Assembly: GCA_902790375.1 (NCBI GenBank) | Contig: CADARY010000002.1 | Span: forward strand, 1 to 64,000 | Direction: 5' to 3' | Length of the DNA stretch: 64,000 nucleotides | DNA from: Oscillospiraceae bacterium | GTDB taxonomy: Bacteria; Bacillota; Clostridia; Oscillospirales; Oscillospiraceae | Shown: piece by piece, positions 6,835 to 15,669 of the stretch | How the letters are laid out: every line of letters starts with the position of its first letter | How positions within the stretch are numbered: position 1 is the first letter of the stretch | Position numbers and translations under genes: made by a program | Notes under the pieces: model-generated | What the model was told of the DNA's origin: nothing | Databases searched by the model: none | What the model saw: the letters and a program-made list of their open reading frames with translations, nothing else

Positions 6835-9399
6835 TTGCAAGGCAACGAATCAACACAAAACGGCGTAATACGGGTGCGGGTGAGCGACCTGCTCTTCGCC
6901 CTGCAGAAGCGTTGGATGATCATCGTGGCGCTGTCGCTGGTCGGACTGACCTTTGGCCTGATCCTCTCGGCCATGACCGTCGTGCGCAGCTCCTATCAGT
7001 CCTTCAATATCAGCGGCTCCTTCGCCGTTACATCGAAAAATCTGGACGGACAGTATGTCGGCGGCTACAACGCCCCGAATGTGAATGACTTTCACCTGGC
7101 GGAGGATATGGTGGACGCTGTGCGCTATGTGCTTCGCAGCGAGCGCGTGCTCACCGATGTCATCAACGAAAATGAGCTGCTTGGTTATACGGTTGCCCAG
7201 ATCAGAAGCGCCATCACGGTCACACAGTATAACAGCACACAGATTCTGGAGATGAGGCTCACCTGGCGCAATGCCGAAGAGGGACTTACCGTCTGGAACA
7301 GCATTCTTCATCACGCAAGCGATATTCTGCCCAAGACCCTGCAGCTCGGCTCCCTGGAGATCATCAATGAACCGGTTGCGGAGCTGGTCGGCGTGGTGGG
7401 CGGCGGCAACAACAAGGTCGTGCTGCTGACCCTGCTGGGCTTTGCTGCGGGCGTCGGCTTTGCTGTGGTGGAGCTGCTGATGCACCCGACGCTCAACAAT
7501 GTGCGCGATGTGGAGACGCTCTTTGGCCTGGAGACGATCGGCGTTATTCCGCGCGACAACGCATACTACAAGCGCAAAGACTCCATTATGACACGCGACG
7601 ATGTCGGCAATTCGCTTGTGGTGCAGAACTTCTCCGCCGCGGCCTATATCCTGCGCAACCGGCTGGGCTCCAGAGAAGGGCACCAGTGCTTCTACGTGAC
7701 CTCGGCAATCGCGGGGGAGGGTAAGACGACGGTGGCCGCAAACCTCGGCATCCAGCTCTCGGACATGGAGCACAAAACGCTTCTGATCGACTTTGATACC
7801 CGCAACCCGAACCTTGGCGCGCTTTTCCTGAACAAGGTGGATTACGAGCACTCGCTCAATGCGCTCTATCGCGGCGATGTGACCACAGAGGAGGCCATCA
7901 CGACACTCTCCGGCTATCTTGACCTCCTGCCTGCCGTGCTTGAGCATAATGCCATCAGCGTGGACAATATGCTGATTGAACTGGTTGAGAACCTTAAACA
8001 GCGCTATGAATATGTGATCATGGACGCCCCTCCTGTGGGCGAGGTTTCCGGCACGCTGAGCCTTAATCAGGTTGCCGATTCGGTCCTTTTTGTCATCGGC
8101 TACGACCAGTCCTCTCTTCCGGAGATTCAAAGCGCCCTTGAAAAACTGGACAAGTCCGGTACGCGCGTATTGGGATGCGTTGTCAACAATGTTGTCTCCG
8201 GCAAGGCGATCGGCATGACGCCGTCTATTGACGAGCGCAAGAAAAACATTTCCCAGAAGGCTGCCAAGAAGAAGCAGGAGGAAGAAAAATACGGCTTTGA
8301 CGACGACGGGAAAACGATGCCGGATGTCCAAATCGGCGTTGGCAAAGGCAAGAAAAACAAGGAGAAAAAGGGCGGCCGTTTCAGCCGTCGCAAGAGAGAA
8401 GAGCAGGCGGCGCCCGTTCCTGAAAAACAGAGCGAGACCGGTGAGCCGCCAAAACGGCGGAACATCTATGAGGATACCATAGAGAAGCCGGAAGAGAAGA
8501 CTGAAGCGCCCACTACGCAGGAGACAATCACCGAGCTTGTGCGCATCGGCCTCAGCAATGACTGGGGAAGCAATCCGTCGGACGCTGTGCCTGAAAACGC
8601 GGATGGGCAAAGTGAGCCGCAGCCGACTGCGCCTGAAAACGCTGCGGATCAGGAGGATAAAGCTGACAGCGCAGCTTATCCCGCTGAGGAAAGCGCCCCT
8701 CCCGAGGAACAGCCGGACATGGTCCTGCTGCCCGAGAAGAGCGAGAAGTTCCCTGGGGACAGCGAAGAACGCCTGACAAGAGCAGAACACGGGGAGACTG
8801 CACGCGCCGTCCATACCGTCAGCTTCAGGCGGAGAACGACACACACGGCTGAGCATTCCGCAGCTCCCGGACCGATCATGATCGTGGATGAGAATGATGC
8901 AGCGGATACGCTCAATGTGCTCCCCAATCAGACAGGGGCAGAGGAGCCTGCAGAAAAAAGAGACGCGGCGGCAGACTTACCCGCAGATCATCGTGAGGCA
9001 GAGGAGACGGTTCGACAAGAGACGGCAGAATCAGATGCGGCGCTGCCTGCGGCCAAAACCGCGCGACCGGCAAAAAAAGGGAGTCTCCTGCTGTACGTCC
9101 TGCTTGCGATCCCGGTGACGGCCCTGTGCCTGGGGCTGCTTCTGGCGGTGGCGCTCCTGCTTGCCGGGCTTTCTGCCGCAGGCTTTGCCTATGGCGCGAG
9201 CGGTTTCAATGCCCTGCTGAGTACGTATACGGAGCTTGCTGACAAGCTTGTCGCCAACGGCCTTTCTCTGAGTGCTTTTGCCTTTGCGCTGCTGATGCTT
9301 TGGCTCGCACTGCGGACGGTTCTTGGGGCGGTGCCTTCTGTGATCCGCGCTGTGGTTTCGCGCGGACGCAGATACTGCGGCGAGGAGGTAGAGGAATGA
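6835..9399 (+). CDS. Wzz/Wzc-type chain-length regulator fused to BY-kinase, with long C-terminal tail
   Basis: 854 residues. Wzz domain with membrane helices at ~27-50 and ~195-215, then a BY-kinase ATPase: Walker A SAIAGEGKTT (~290-300), Walker A' LLIDFDTRNP (~316-326), Walker B YVIMDAPP (~393-400). A ~270-residue charged, low-complexity tail follows, then two further membrane helices (~770-798, ~822-842). The usual C-terminal tyrosine cluster that is autophosphorylated is absent; the last residues are RYCGEEVEE. The start is TTG at 6835 behind GGAGGTG. It should control polymerisation and export of the polysaccharide. The extra C-terminal membrane hairpin is unusual for this family. Confidence 0.88.
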   Translation: MQGNESTQNGVIRVRVSDLLFALQKRWMIIVALSLVGLTFGLILSAMTVVRSSYQSFNISGSFAVTSKNLDGQYVGGYNAPNVNDFHLAEDMVDAVRYVLRSERVLTDVINENELLGYTVAQIRSAITVTQYNSTQILEMRLTWRNAEEGLTVWNSILHHASDILPKTLQLGSLEIINEPVAELVGVVGGGNNKVVLLTLLGFAAGVGFAVVELLMHPTLNNVRDVETLFGLETIGVIPRDNAYYKRKDSIMTRDDVGNSLVVQNFSAAAYILRNRLGSREGHQCFYVTSAIAGEGKTTVAANLGIQLSDMEHKTLLIDFDTRNPNLGALFLNKVDYEHSLNALYRGDVTTEEAITTLSGYLDLLPAVLEHNAISVDNMLIELVENLKQRYEYVIMDAPPVGEVSGTLSLNQVADSVLFVIGYDQSSLPEIQSALEKLDKSGTRVLGCVVNNVVSGKAIGMTPSIDERKKNISQKAAKKKQEEEKYGFDDDGKTMPDVQIGVGKGKKNKEKKGGRFSRRKREEQAAPVPEKQSETGEPPKRRNIYEDTIEKPEEKTEAPTTQETITELVRIGLSNDWGSNPSDAVPENADGQSEPQPTAPENAADQEDKADSAAYPAEESAPPEEQPDMVLLPEKSEKFPGDSEERLTRAEHGETARAVHTVSFRRRTTHTAEHSAAPGPIMIVDENDAADTLNVLPNQTGAEEPAEKRDAAADLPADHREAEETVRQETAESDAALPAAKTARPAKKGSLLLYVLLAIPVTALCLGLLLAVALLLAGLSAAGFAYGASGFNALLSTYTELADKLVANGLSLSAFAFALLMLWLALRTVLGAVPSVIRAVVSRGRRYCGEEVEE

Positions 9400-9599
9400 A
9401 GCAGTTTCGAAAAATCCTTTTGATCGTCCTTGCAGCCGTGCTTGTGGTCGGCCTGGCCCTGGTTGTGGCAGGCTTTGTGCTCGGCGCGCATCCGATGGAT
9501 ATCGCACTGGAAATCTATCAGGCGCTTGTCGCCCGCATACGCTTTGATTACTCGGGAATCCTCCCGAATCTTCAGGCCACGGCTGCTCCTCTTGCCTGA
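9396..9599 (+). CDS. Small single-pass membrane protein
   Basis: 67 residues starting with an ATG that overlaps the stop of the kinase gene (ATGA) behind GAGGTAGAGGA. A basic start MKQFRK is followed by one strong membrane helix (~6-28) and an amphipathic region ending in ATAAPLA. I do not recognise the family. Translational coupling suggests a partner role for the Wzz/BY-kinase. Confidence 0.65.
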   Translation: MKQFRKILLIVLAAVLVVGLALVVAGFVLGAHPMDIALEIYQALVARIRFDYSGILPNLQATAAPLA

Positions 9600-9656
9600 C
9601 AAGAGGCGGCGGCCGGGCCGCGATACCTGTTATCTTGACGGAAAGGAGCCTGAAAA

Positions 9657-10355
9657 ATGGGGCGAACCGGAACAATAGACAGTATGCAATTGCTGCTGAT
9701 CGTCATTCTGCTTCTGTGCGGGTATTTTTATCTCTTTCAGGCGGTTGCCAAGCGCGCCTCAAGCCGCTCCTCCATCCCCATGCTTGCGGTTGTGCTGCTG
9801 GTGGTCTATCTGCTGATCTCCCTGCCGCTGGTTCTGATTATCGGCCAGATGGGCGGCATGAGCTTTGTTTTCCTGGCGCTATTGATCCTGGCGGCTTTCT
9901 TTGGCGTTTTTGCCTTTTTTGCATTTATCATCCGGCGCTTCCGTGAGCTTAATAAAACCGCGCTGGTGATGTTCTTTCTCTACCTGCTGATGGTGAGCTA
10001 TGTGACGGTCTTCTCCCGAAAAGGGCATGTGCAGACCGATATTCTGCTGAGCTTTGACTCCATAGAGGAGGCGATCAACCGCTATTCTCTTGAGCCGCTG
10101 CAGCATCTGTGGCTGAATATTCTGATGTTTGTGCCGATCGGGGGGCTCTTTGCCGCAATCCATCCGCGGCTTGCCAGACTGAGTGTTGTGTTCCCGCTCG
10201 GTATGCTGCTGACGACTATTATCGAGACGACGCAGCTTCTGATGCGCAACGGCCAGTGCGATCTGGAGGACCTGGCGGCCAATACGCTGGGCGCCTGCGT
10301 GGGGCTTGCGCTGTTCAAGCTTATTCGAAGGATGATCCCTTCAAACAATAACTGA
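9657..10355 (+). CDS. VanZ-family membrane protein
   Basis: 232 residues with six or so membrane segments. The C-terminal half carries the VanZ pattern: NILMFVPIGGLFA, then LLTTIIETTQLL and CDLEDLAANTLGA. VanZ proteins are linked to teicoplanin tolerance and occur often in polysaccharide loci; the biochemical role is unclear. The start follows GAAAGGAG by about ten bases. It lies between the small membrane protein and the polymerase in the same run. Confidence 0.85.
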   Translation: MGRTGTIDSMQLLLIVILLLCGYFYLFQAVAKRASSRSSIPMLAVVLLVVYLLISLPLVLIIGQMGGMSFVFLALLILAAFFGVFAFFAFIIRRFRELNKTALVMFFLYLLMVSYVTVFSRKGHVQTDILLSFDSIEEAINRYSLEPLQHLWLNILMFVPIGGLFAAIHPRLARLSVVFPLGMLLTTIIETTQLLMRNGQCDLEDLAANTLGACVGLALFKLIRRMIPSNNN

Positions 10356-10421
10356 TACTTTCCGTAAAACACGTCTCATACGGTCTTCCGCACTCGCAGT
10401 CAGGAGGGAAGGAGGGGAACC

Positions 10422-11741
10422 TTGTCAACTCTAAACAGCCAGAGAAAGCTTGAGACTGAGATCTTCTTCGAATTGGCGATCATATACAGCCTTCTGGTGT
10501 CGCTCGGTTTCCCCGGAAACCTGACAAAGGTTGTGGGCGAATCCATGGAGACCATTCTCGAATACGGTGCTTTCGCATTGGAGCTTGTTCTCATTATGTT
10601 CTCCAGCGGCGGCTCCTGGCAGGATATTGAGCTGCTGCACCTGGACAAAAAATACTGGGTAATGTATCTTTTCGTGTTCTCCTGCTTCGGCATTTCCATG
10701 CTGGTCACCTTTGATAAGAAGGCACAGATCATCACCTGCGTGCGCCTTGTGGTGACAATGATGTTTGTGATCTGGCTTCAGGAGAGATACAGCCTGTTTG
10801 AAATCATGCAGATGGTCTGTATTGCCCAGGCGGCGTTTGTCCTGATAACGGTTTTCTTCATCTTATTATTTCCCGGCTACGGTTTTTCAGACGAAGAGGG
10901 CCAGGCACACGCGCTGGTGGGGCTTTATCAGACGAAGAACGCCTGCGGTACCGAGCTTGATTTCGGCATCGTGATGACGGTCCTGCTGCTGCACGAGAAA
11001 AGAAAACTCGCTAAGAGAGAGCTGAAATGGTGGATGCTTCTGTTTGTCCAGCTCATCCTGCTTTTGATGTGTCAGGCAACAGGCGCGATCATCACAGTGG
11101 TCTTTGCCATCCTTGCCATCTTTCTGCTGAAGCCTGTGCGTGTGCCGCTGGGGCTTATGTATATTACGGTCAATGTTGTCTTCCTCTTCTGTATGCTGAC
11201 ATTGATGCCGCTTTTTGAGGATATGCTTGTGGCGATGGGGAAGGACGCCACGCTCACCGGGCGCATCCCGATCTGGCGCAGGGTTATCGACGTGATGATG
11301 GCGAACAGAACCCTGACGGGTTTTGGCTACGGTATGTTCTGGCGTGACCCGACTGCGCTTTTGAAATTCCAGACGGGCTTCAGTATGCGCAAAAATCCTT
11401 TTATGGCCTCCCTCACAACCGGCGCGCATAATGTGATTCTGGAGACCTGGCTCAACTCCGGGCTGCTGGGGCTGTCTGCGTTCTTCTTCATGATGCTGTA
11501 TGCCTTCCGCGATATGAACAGCCTGCGGGAGGATCAGTACCGCTTCTGTACGGGAATCATGACCTTCCTGACCATCAACGGCCTGACAGAGCGCTGCCTG
11601 GGGGGAAACTTTGACTACAGGGTGGTGGCCTGCTTCCTGGCTGTAGCTGTCGGCTGCCATGCCGCCGGCACACGCAGCCAGACCCTGGTGACCATCAGGA
11701 ATACCGCGAGGCCGCCGAAAAAGCAGCCGGACAATGCGTGA
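10422..11741 (+). CDS. O-antigen ligase/Wzy-type polymerase
   Basis: 439 residues, about ten membrane segments, with a large extracellular loop containing GAHNVILETWLNSGLLG, the hallmark of the Wzy_C (O-antigen ligase/polymerase) family. It would polymerise lipid-linked repeat units outside the membrane. The start is TTG at 10422, chosen because GGAGGGAAGGAGGGG lies just upstream. It fits directly before the flippase gene as in Wzx/Wzy-dependent loci. Confidence 0.85.
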   Translation: MSTLNSQRKLETEIFFELAIIYSLLVSLGFPGNLTKVVGESMETILEYGAFALELVLIMFSSGGSWQDIELLHLDKKYWVMYLFVFSCFGISMLVTFDKKAQIITCVRLVVTMMFVIWLQERYSLFEIMQMVCIAQAAFVLITVFFILLFPGYGFSDEEGQAHALVGLYQTKNACGTELDFGIVMTVLLLHEKRKLAKRELKWWMLLFVQLILLLMCQATGAIITVVFAILAIFLLKPVRVPLGLMYITVNVVFLFCMLTLMPLFEDMLVAMGKDATLTGRIPIWRRVIDVMMANRTLTGFGYGMFWRDPTALLKFQTGFSMRKNPFMASLTTGAHNVILETWLNSGLLGLSAFFFMMLYAFRDMNSLREDQYRFCTGIMTFLTINGLTERCLGGNFDYRVVACFLAVAVGCHAAGTRSQTLVTIRNTARPPKKQPDNA

Positions 11742-11768
11742 TAAACGGAAAAGAGGGGATCGCCCACA

Positions 11769-13304
11769 ATGTCGGAGGACAAAGGCGCAAGCAGAAACAG
11801 GCTCATGCATATGGCGCGCACGATGCTTGTCACAGGCATGGCCTATGTGGTCAACTATGGGATCACGCTGGTACTGACGCCGTTTATCACCCAAACTGTC
11901 GGGACCGAGGCCTATGGCTTCGTGACGCTTGCAAAGCAGTTTACCCAGTATGCCGTGATCGTGACAACCGCGCTGAATATTTACGCAGCGCGCTATATTG
12001 CGCTGAGCTATCATAAAGGGGACATGGACCAGGCCAATCGCTACTTTGCGTCGGTATTCTGGGGAGATGTCTATCTGGGCTTTGCGCTGCTCGCACTTGC
12101 GCTGCTGATAACTTTTTTCCTGGAGCGCCTTATCTCGGTCCCCGCGGCGCTTGTGAGCGATGTGAAGCTCCTGTTCGTCTTTTCCTTTATTGCCTTTTGG
12201 GTGACAACGGTTTTTTCCGTGTTCGGCTGTGCGGGATATGTGCGCAACCGCATGGACTGGAAGGGCTATTTCAAGGTGCTCTCCTATATTACAAACGCCC
12301 TGGTGCTGGCGGCGGCCTATCTGCTGCTCCCGGCCAAGGTCGCCTGGGTCGGCCTCGGCACACTGAGCGCCGCGCTGATCATTGCCCTGTCCGATCTCTG
12401 GATGAGCCGGAAGCTGCTGCCTATGCTGCACATCTCCCGGGAGAATTACTCCTTTGCGGCAGTCAAGCTGCTGGTAATGGAGGGCTTCTGGGCTTCCTTT
12501 AATATGGTGGGCAATCTTCTCAACAGCGGGCTCGATCTGCTGGTGTGCAACCAGATGCTTTCCTCCCTCGCCATGGGCCAGCTCGCCATCGCAAAAACCG
12601 TGGACACCATTGTGCAAAGCCTCTATACCGTGGTAGATCAGGCCTTCATTCCGCACTTTCTCAAGACCTATGCCGAACGCGGAAGGGACGAGCTGCTGAA
12701 GGAATTGAAATTCTCCATGAAGGTTTCCGGACTCCTGGCAAACGTCACCTTCGCCGGATTTGTGGCGCTTGGGCGGGCTTTCTACCGGCTCTGGATACCG
12801 GGGGAGGACACGGAGCTGATCTACAGACTGACAGTTGTCACGATCATGACCTGCATCCCCAACGGCGCCATGCACCCTCTGTACTATATTTATACCCTCA
12901 AGCTGAAGCAGAAATTCCCCTGCTATGTCACCCTGCTTGGGGGGCTTTTCAATGTCGTCGGCATGTACGTGCTGATCAAGTATGCCCGCATGGGCGTCTA
13001 CGCCGTTGCCTGGACAACGGTCGCGGTCATGAGCTTTATTAACTTTGTTTCGAACCCGCTGTATATGGCGCACGTGCTGGAGCTGCCGGCGGGCACGTTT
13101 TACCCGGATATTATCCGCAATGTGTTCTCCTGCGCTGTGATTACGGCCTGCCTTGCGGGCCTGACCCGCTTCTGGCCGCCTCATGGCTGGCTTTCACTGA
13201 TTCTGTGTGCCGGCGTCTGCGGCGTCATCGGTGCGGTGCTGCATGTGGGACTTGTATGCAGCAGGGAACAGCGAAGGGCGCTTGCGCAGCTTATAAAACG
13301 ATAG
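11769..13304 (+). CDS. Wzx-type polysaccharide flippase (MOP superfamily)
   Basis: 511 residues with about 12-14 membrane segments beginning near residue 15 and an N-terminus (MARTMLVTGMAYVVNYGITL) typical of Wzx/PST transporters. It moves undecaprenyl-linked repeat units across the membrane. The gene follows the polymerase after 27 bases and ends 18 bases before the glycosyltransferase gene, in the same transcript. Confidence 0.9.
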   Translation: MSEDKGASRNRLMHMARTMLVTGMAYVVNYGITLVLTPFITQTVGTEAYGFVTLAKQFTQYAVIVTTALNIYAARYIALSYHKGDMDQANRYFASVFWGDVYLGFALLALALLITFFLERLISVPAALVSDVKLLFVFSFIAFWVTTVFSVFGCAGYVRNRMDWKGYFKVLSYITNALVLAAAYLLLPAKVAWVGLGTLSAALIIALSDLWMSRKLLPMLHISRENYSFAAVKLLVMEGFWASFNMVGNLLNSGLDLLVCNQMLSSLAMGQLAIAKTVDTIVQSLYTVVDQAFIPHFLKTYAERGRDELLKELKFSMKVSGLLANVTFAGFVALGRAFYRLWIPGEDTELIYRLTVVTIMTCIPNGAMHPLYYIYTLKLKQKFPCYVTLLGGLFNVVGMYVLIKYARMGVYAVAWTTVAVMSFINFVSNPLYMAHVLELPAGTFYPDIIRNVFSCAVITACLAGLTRFWPPHGWLSLILCAGVCGVIGAVLHVGLVCSREQRRALAQLIKR

Positions 13305-13322
13305 TATGACGGAGGTTGAATT

Positions 13323-15626
13323 GTGAAGTCTGTTCAGAAGAAGGATGAACGCCTGAAAGTTTTGATGGTAGAGCACCACTCTCCGGGCAACCGCTATGTG
13401 CTGGAGCTTGCGCGGGAGATGAAAAATGAGTGCGACCTGACCGTTTTCTGTGACATGCGCAACGATCTGCAGGCGGAGGGGATCCGTTGGAAACGGCGCT
13501 TTTATAACGGCGGCAAGGGCAAGGCTGCCGCGGTGCTGGAATACGGACGCACGCTTCTGGAGCTGGAGCATGAGATCCGCTGCGGGCATTATGATGTTCT
13601 GCATATTCAAAGCTTTAAGAAGGCCTCTGCGGAGATGAAGCTCTATGAGCAGACACGCCGCTATTACCGTATGCTCGTCATGACGGTGCACAATGTGCTC
13701 CCGCACGAACCGGCCCCCGGCGACGCTGCGCTCTACGGGCGCTTTTACCGCGCCTGCGACCTGCTGATCGTACACAACGACGCCTCCAAACAGGAGCTCA
13801 AGGACAAGTTCGACATCCCCGATGAAAAGATCCGCGTGATTCCCCGCGGGCTCTACACCACCTACCGTATAGACGAGAACGCCAGAGACGACGATGAGCG
13901 CGTCCATTTTCTCAATTTCGGGCGTATTCGCCCCTACAAGGGCGTGGATATTTTGCTCAAAGCCATCTCTTTGATGGAGGAAAAGGATCGGGCCCGCTGC
14001 CGTTTCGTGATCCGGGGTGAGCAGTACCCGAAGCTCGACCCGACTGATTATGCGGCGCTGATTCAAAAATACCATATCGGCGACTGTGTGGAGTTTGACA
14101 ACACCCGCGTCCCGGAGGAGGAAATCCCGAAGCTCATCGGCAATGCGGACTTCCTGCTTTTCCCCTATCGGAAGATTTATGGCAGCGGTGTGCTGCTCAT
14201 GTCCTATACCTACGGCATTCCCGTGGTGGCAAGCGATGTACCCACCTTTGTGGAGGGGACTGACGGCGGCAAGGCCGGCATCCTCTTTCGGTCCGAAGAT
14301 CCCGAGGCAATGAAAAACGCCCTGCTGCAGGCCATGAAGACCACTGACGAGCAGAGAAAAGCCTACAAAGAGGCCATCTGCGCCATCGTCGAAGAGCGTC
14401 ACAACTGGAAGACCACCGCCCATCAGACTGTGACAGCCTTCCGGCAGCTTCTGGATGCCGACAGGTCGGCAACACAGCGTCCGGAATATGATCTGCAGGC
14501 GATCGAGCAGCTTCTGACCGAATGCGCGGACGCAAGCTGTGATGCGTTTCTGAAGAACGGGCACGCAAATCCCGGCAATAACGGCCCCTACGGCTGTACC
14601 GATACCCCGGTGCGCAATACCGCCCATTGGCTGATCATCTATGCTTACCTGTGGAAAACCAAAGGGGAGGAAAAATACCGCACGCTTGCCCTGCGCTTTG
14701 CCCGCTATCTTCTGGAGGAGCAGGGGAGGGGCAGCTCCGGCGCGATCGCCTGCGTGGCGCACGGGGCTTCGGACCACCTGAACGGCCTGATCGGGCAGGC
14801 CTGGACGATTGAGGCGCTGGTTTATGCCTATGAGACCTTTGGAGAGAAAGCTTATCTGGACTGCGCCGCGGCGATTTTCCACTCGCAGCGCTTTGATGTG
14901 AAGACCGGCTTCTGGAAGCGCGTGGAGCCGGACGGGACTGTGCTGAGCTATGACTGCACCCTCAACCATCAGGTGTGGTTCGCACTCAGCGGTCTGCTGC
15001 TTCTGCGGCACCGGGAGGACGCGGAGATCCGCCGTCAGACCGAGCGGCATCTGAAGCTTCTGGAAAGGGAGTATTTCGGCGTGCATTCCACCGGGCTTAT
15101 CCGGCATTTCGGCGCGATGAAACGTCCGCGCAAGGCATTTATCGGCCTCTATGCCAAGCAATATGTGAAGTATGCGGGACTGCGCATGAAGGTGCTGAAG
15201 CCGCAGAAGGTGGATATCCTGACGCAGGAGGAGGGATACCATCTCTTTGAACTCTTCGGCTATGCGCACATTCGGCAGCTTCGACCGGATTACCGCCTGT
15301 TTCGCCGCAGGGATTTCAAAAAGGCCCTGGCCTATGACCGGGATCTCGACACGCTTAACCGGCGTCTCGGCACAGACAGACCGGAGACGATGAATCAATA
15401 CGCCTATGGCTACAATTCCCCGGCCTATGAGCTTCCGTTCATCGACCTGATGTTTTACGGAAGGCCGGAGGAACAAAAGGTTCAAAAGCTTCTTGAAATG
15501 CAAAAGTCGCTTTGCTATGACGAGCGGACCAGACGCATGGATCGCCATAACGCCGACCCCGAAACACTGACGGCCCGGCTCTATGAGCTTGTCTGCTTCT
15601 GTGACGGCTGCCGGCAGATGCGTTAA
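13323..15626 (+). CDS. GT4 glycosyltransferase fused to a helical, toroid-like domain
   Basis: 767 residues, GTG start after GACGGAGG. Residues ~1-380 form a GT-B glycosyltransferase: HNVLPHEPAPGD, a second Rossmann half opening FLNFGRIRPYKGVDILLKA, and the retaining-enzyme region YRKIYGSGVLLMSY. Residues ~390-767 are predominantly helical with repeated Trp/Tyr motifs (NHQVWFALSGLLLL), resembling (alpha/alpha)-barrel enzymes such as AGE epimerases, polysaccharide lyases or C5-epimerases. I cannot assign the second activity. The fusion could couple sugar addition to modification of the product. Confidence 0.8.
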   Translation: MKSVQKKDERLKVLMVEHHSPGNRYVLELAREMKNECDLTVFCDMRNDLQAEGIRWKRRFYNGGKGKAAAVLEYGRTLLELEHEIRCGHYDVLHIQSFKKASAEMKLYEQTRRYYRMLVMTVHNVLPHEPAPGDAALYGRFYRACDLLIVHNDASKQELKDKFDIPDEKIRVIPRGLYTTYRIDENARDDDERVHFLNFGRIRPYKGVDILLKAISLMEEKDRARCRFVIRGEQYPKLDPTDYAALIQKYHIGDCVEFDNTRVPEEEIPKLIGNADFLLFPYRKIYGSGVLLMSYTYGIPVVASDVPTFVEGTDGGKAGILFRSEDPEAMKNALLQAMKTTDEQRKAYKEAICAIVEERHNWKTTAHQTVTAFRQLLDADRSATQRPEYDLQAIEQLLTECADASCDAFLKNGHANPGNNGPYGCTDTPVRNTAHWLIIYAYLWKTKGEEKYRTLALRFARYLLEEQGRGSSGAIACVAHGASDHLNGLIGQAWTIEALVYAYETFGEKAYLDCAAAIFHSQRFDVKTGFWKRVEPDGTVLSYDCTLNHQVWFALSGLLLLRHREDAEIRRQTERHLKLLEREYFGVHSTGLIRHFGAMKRPRKAFIGLYAKQYVKYAGLRMKVLKPQKVDILTQEEGYHLFELFGYAHIRQLRPDYRLFRRRDFKKALAYDRDLDTLNRRLGTDRPETMNQYAYGYNSPAYELPFIDLMFYGRPEEQKVQKLLEMQKSLCYDERTRRMDRHNADPETLTARLYELVCFCDGCRQMR

Positions 15627-15669
15627 AAAGCTGCGATACTGAGTATCCATTCATTCGGAGGATCGTGAG

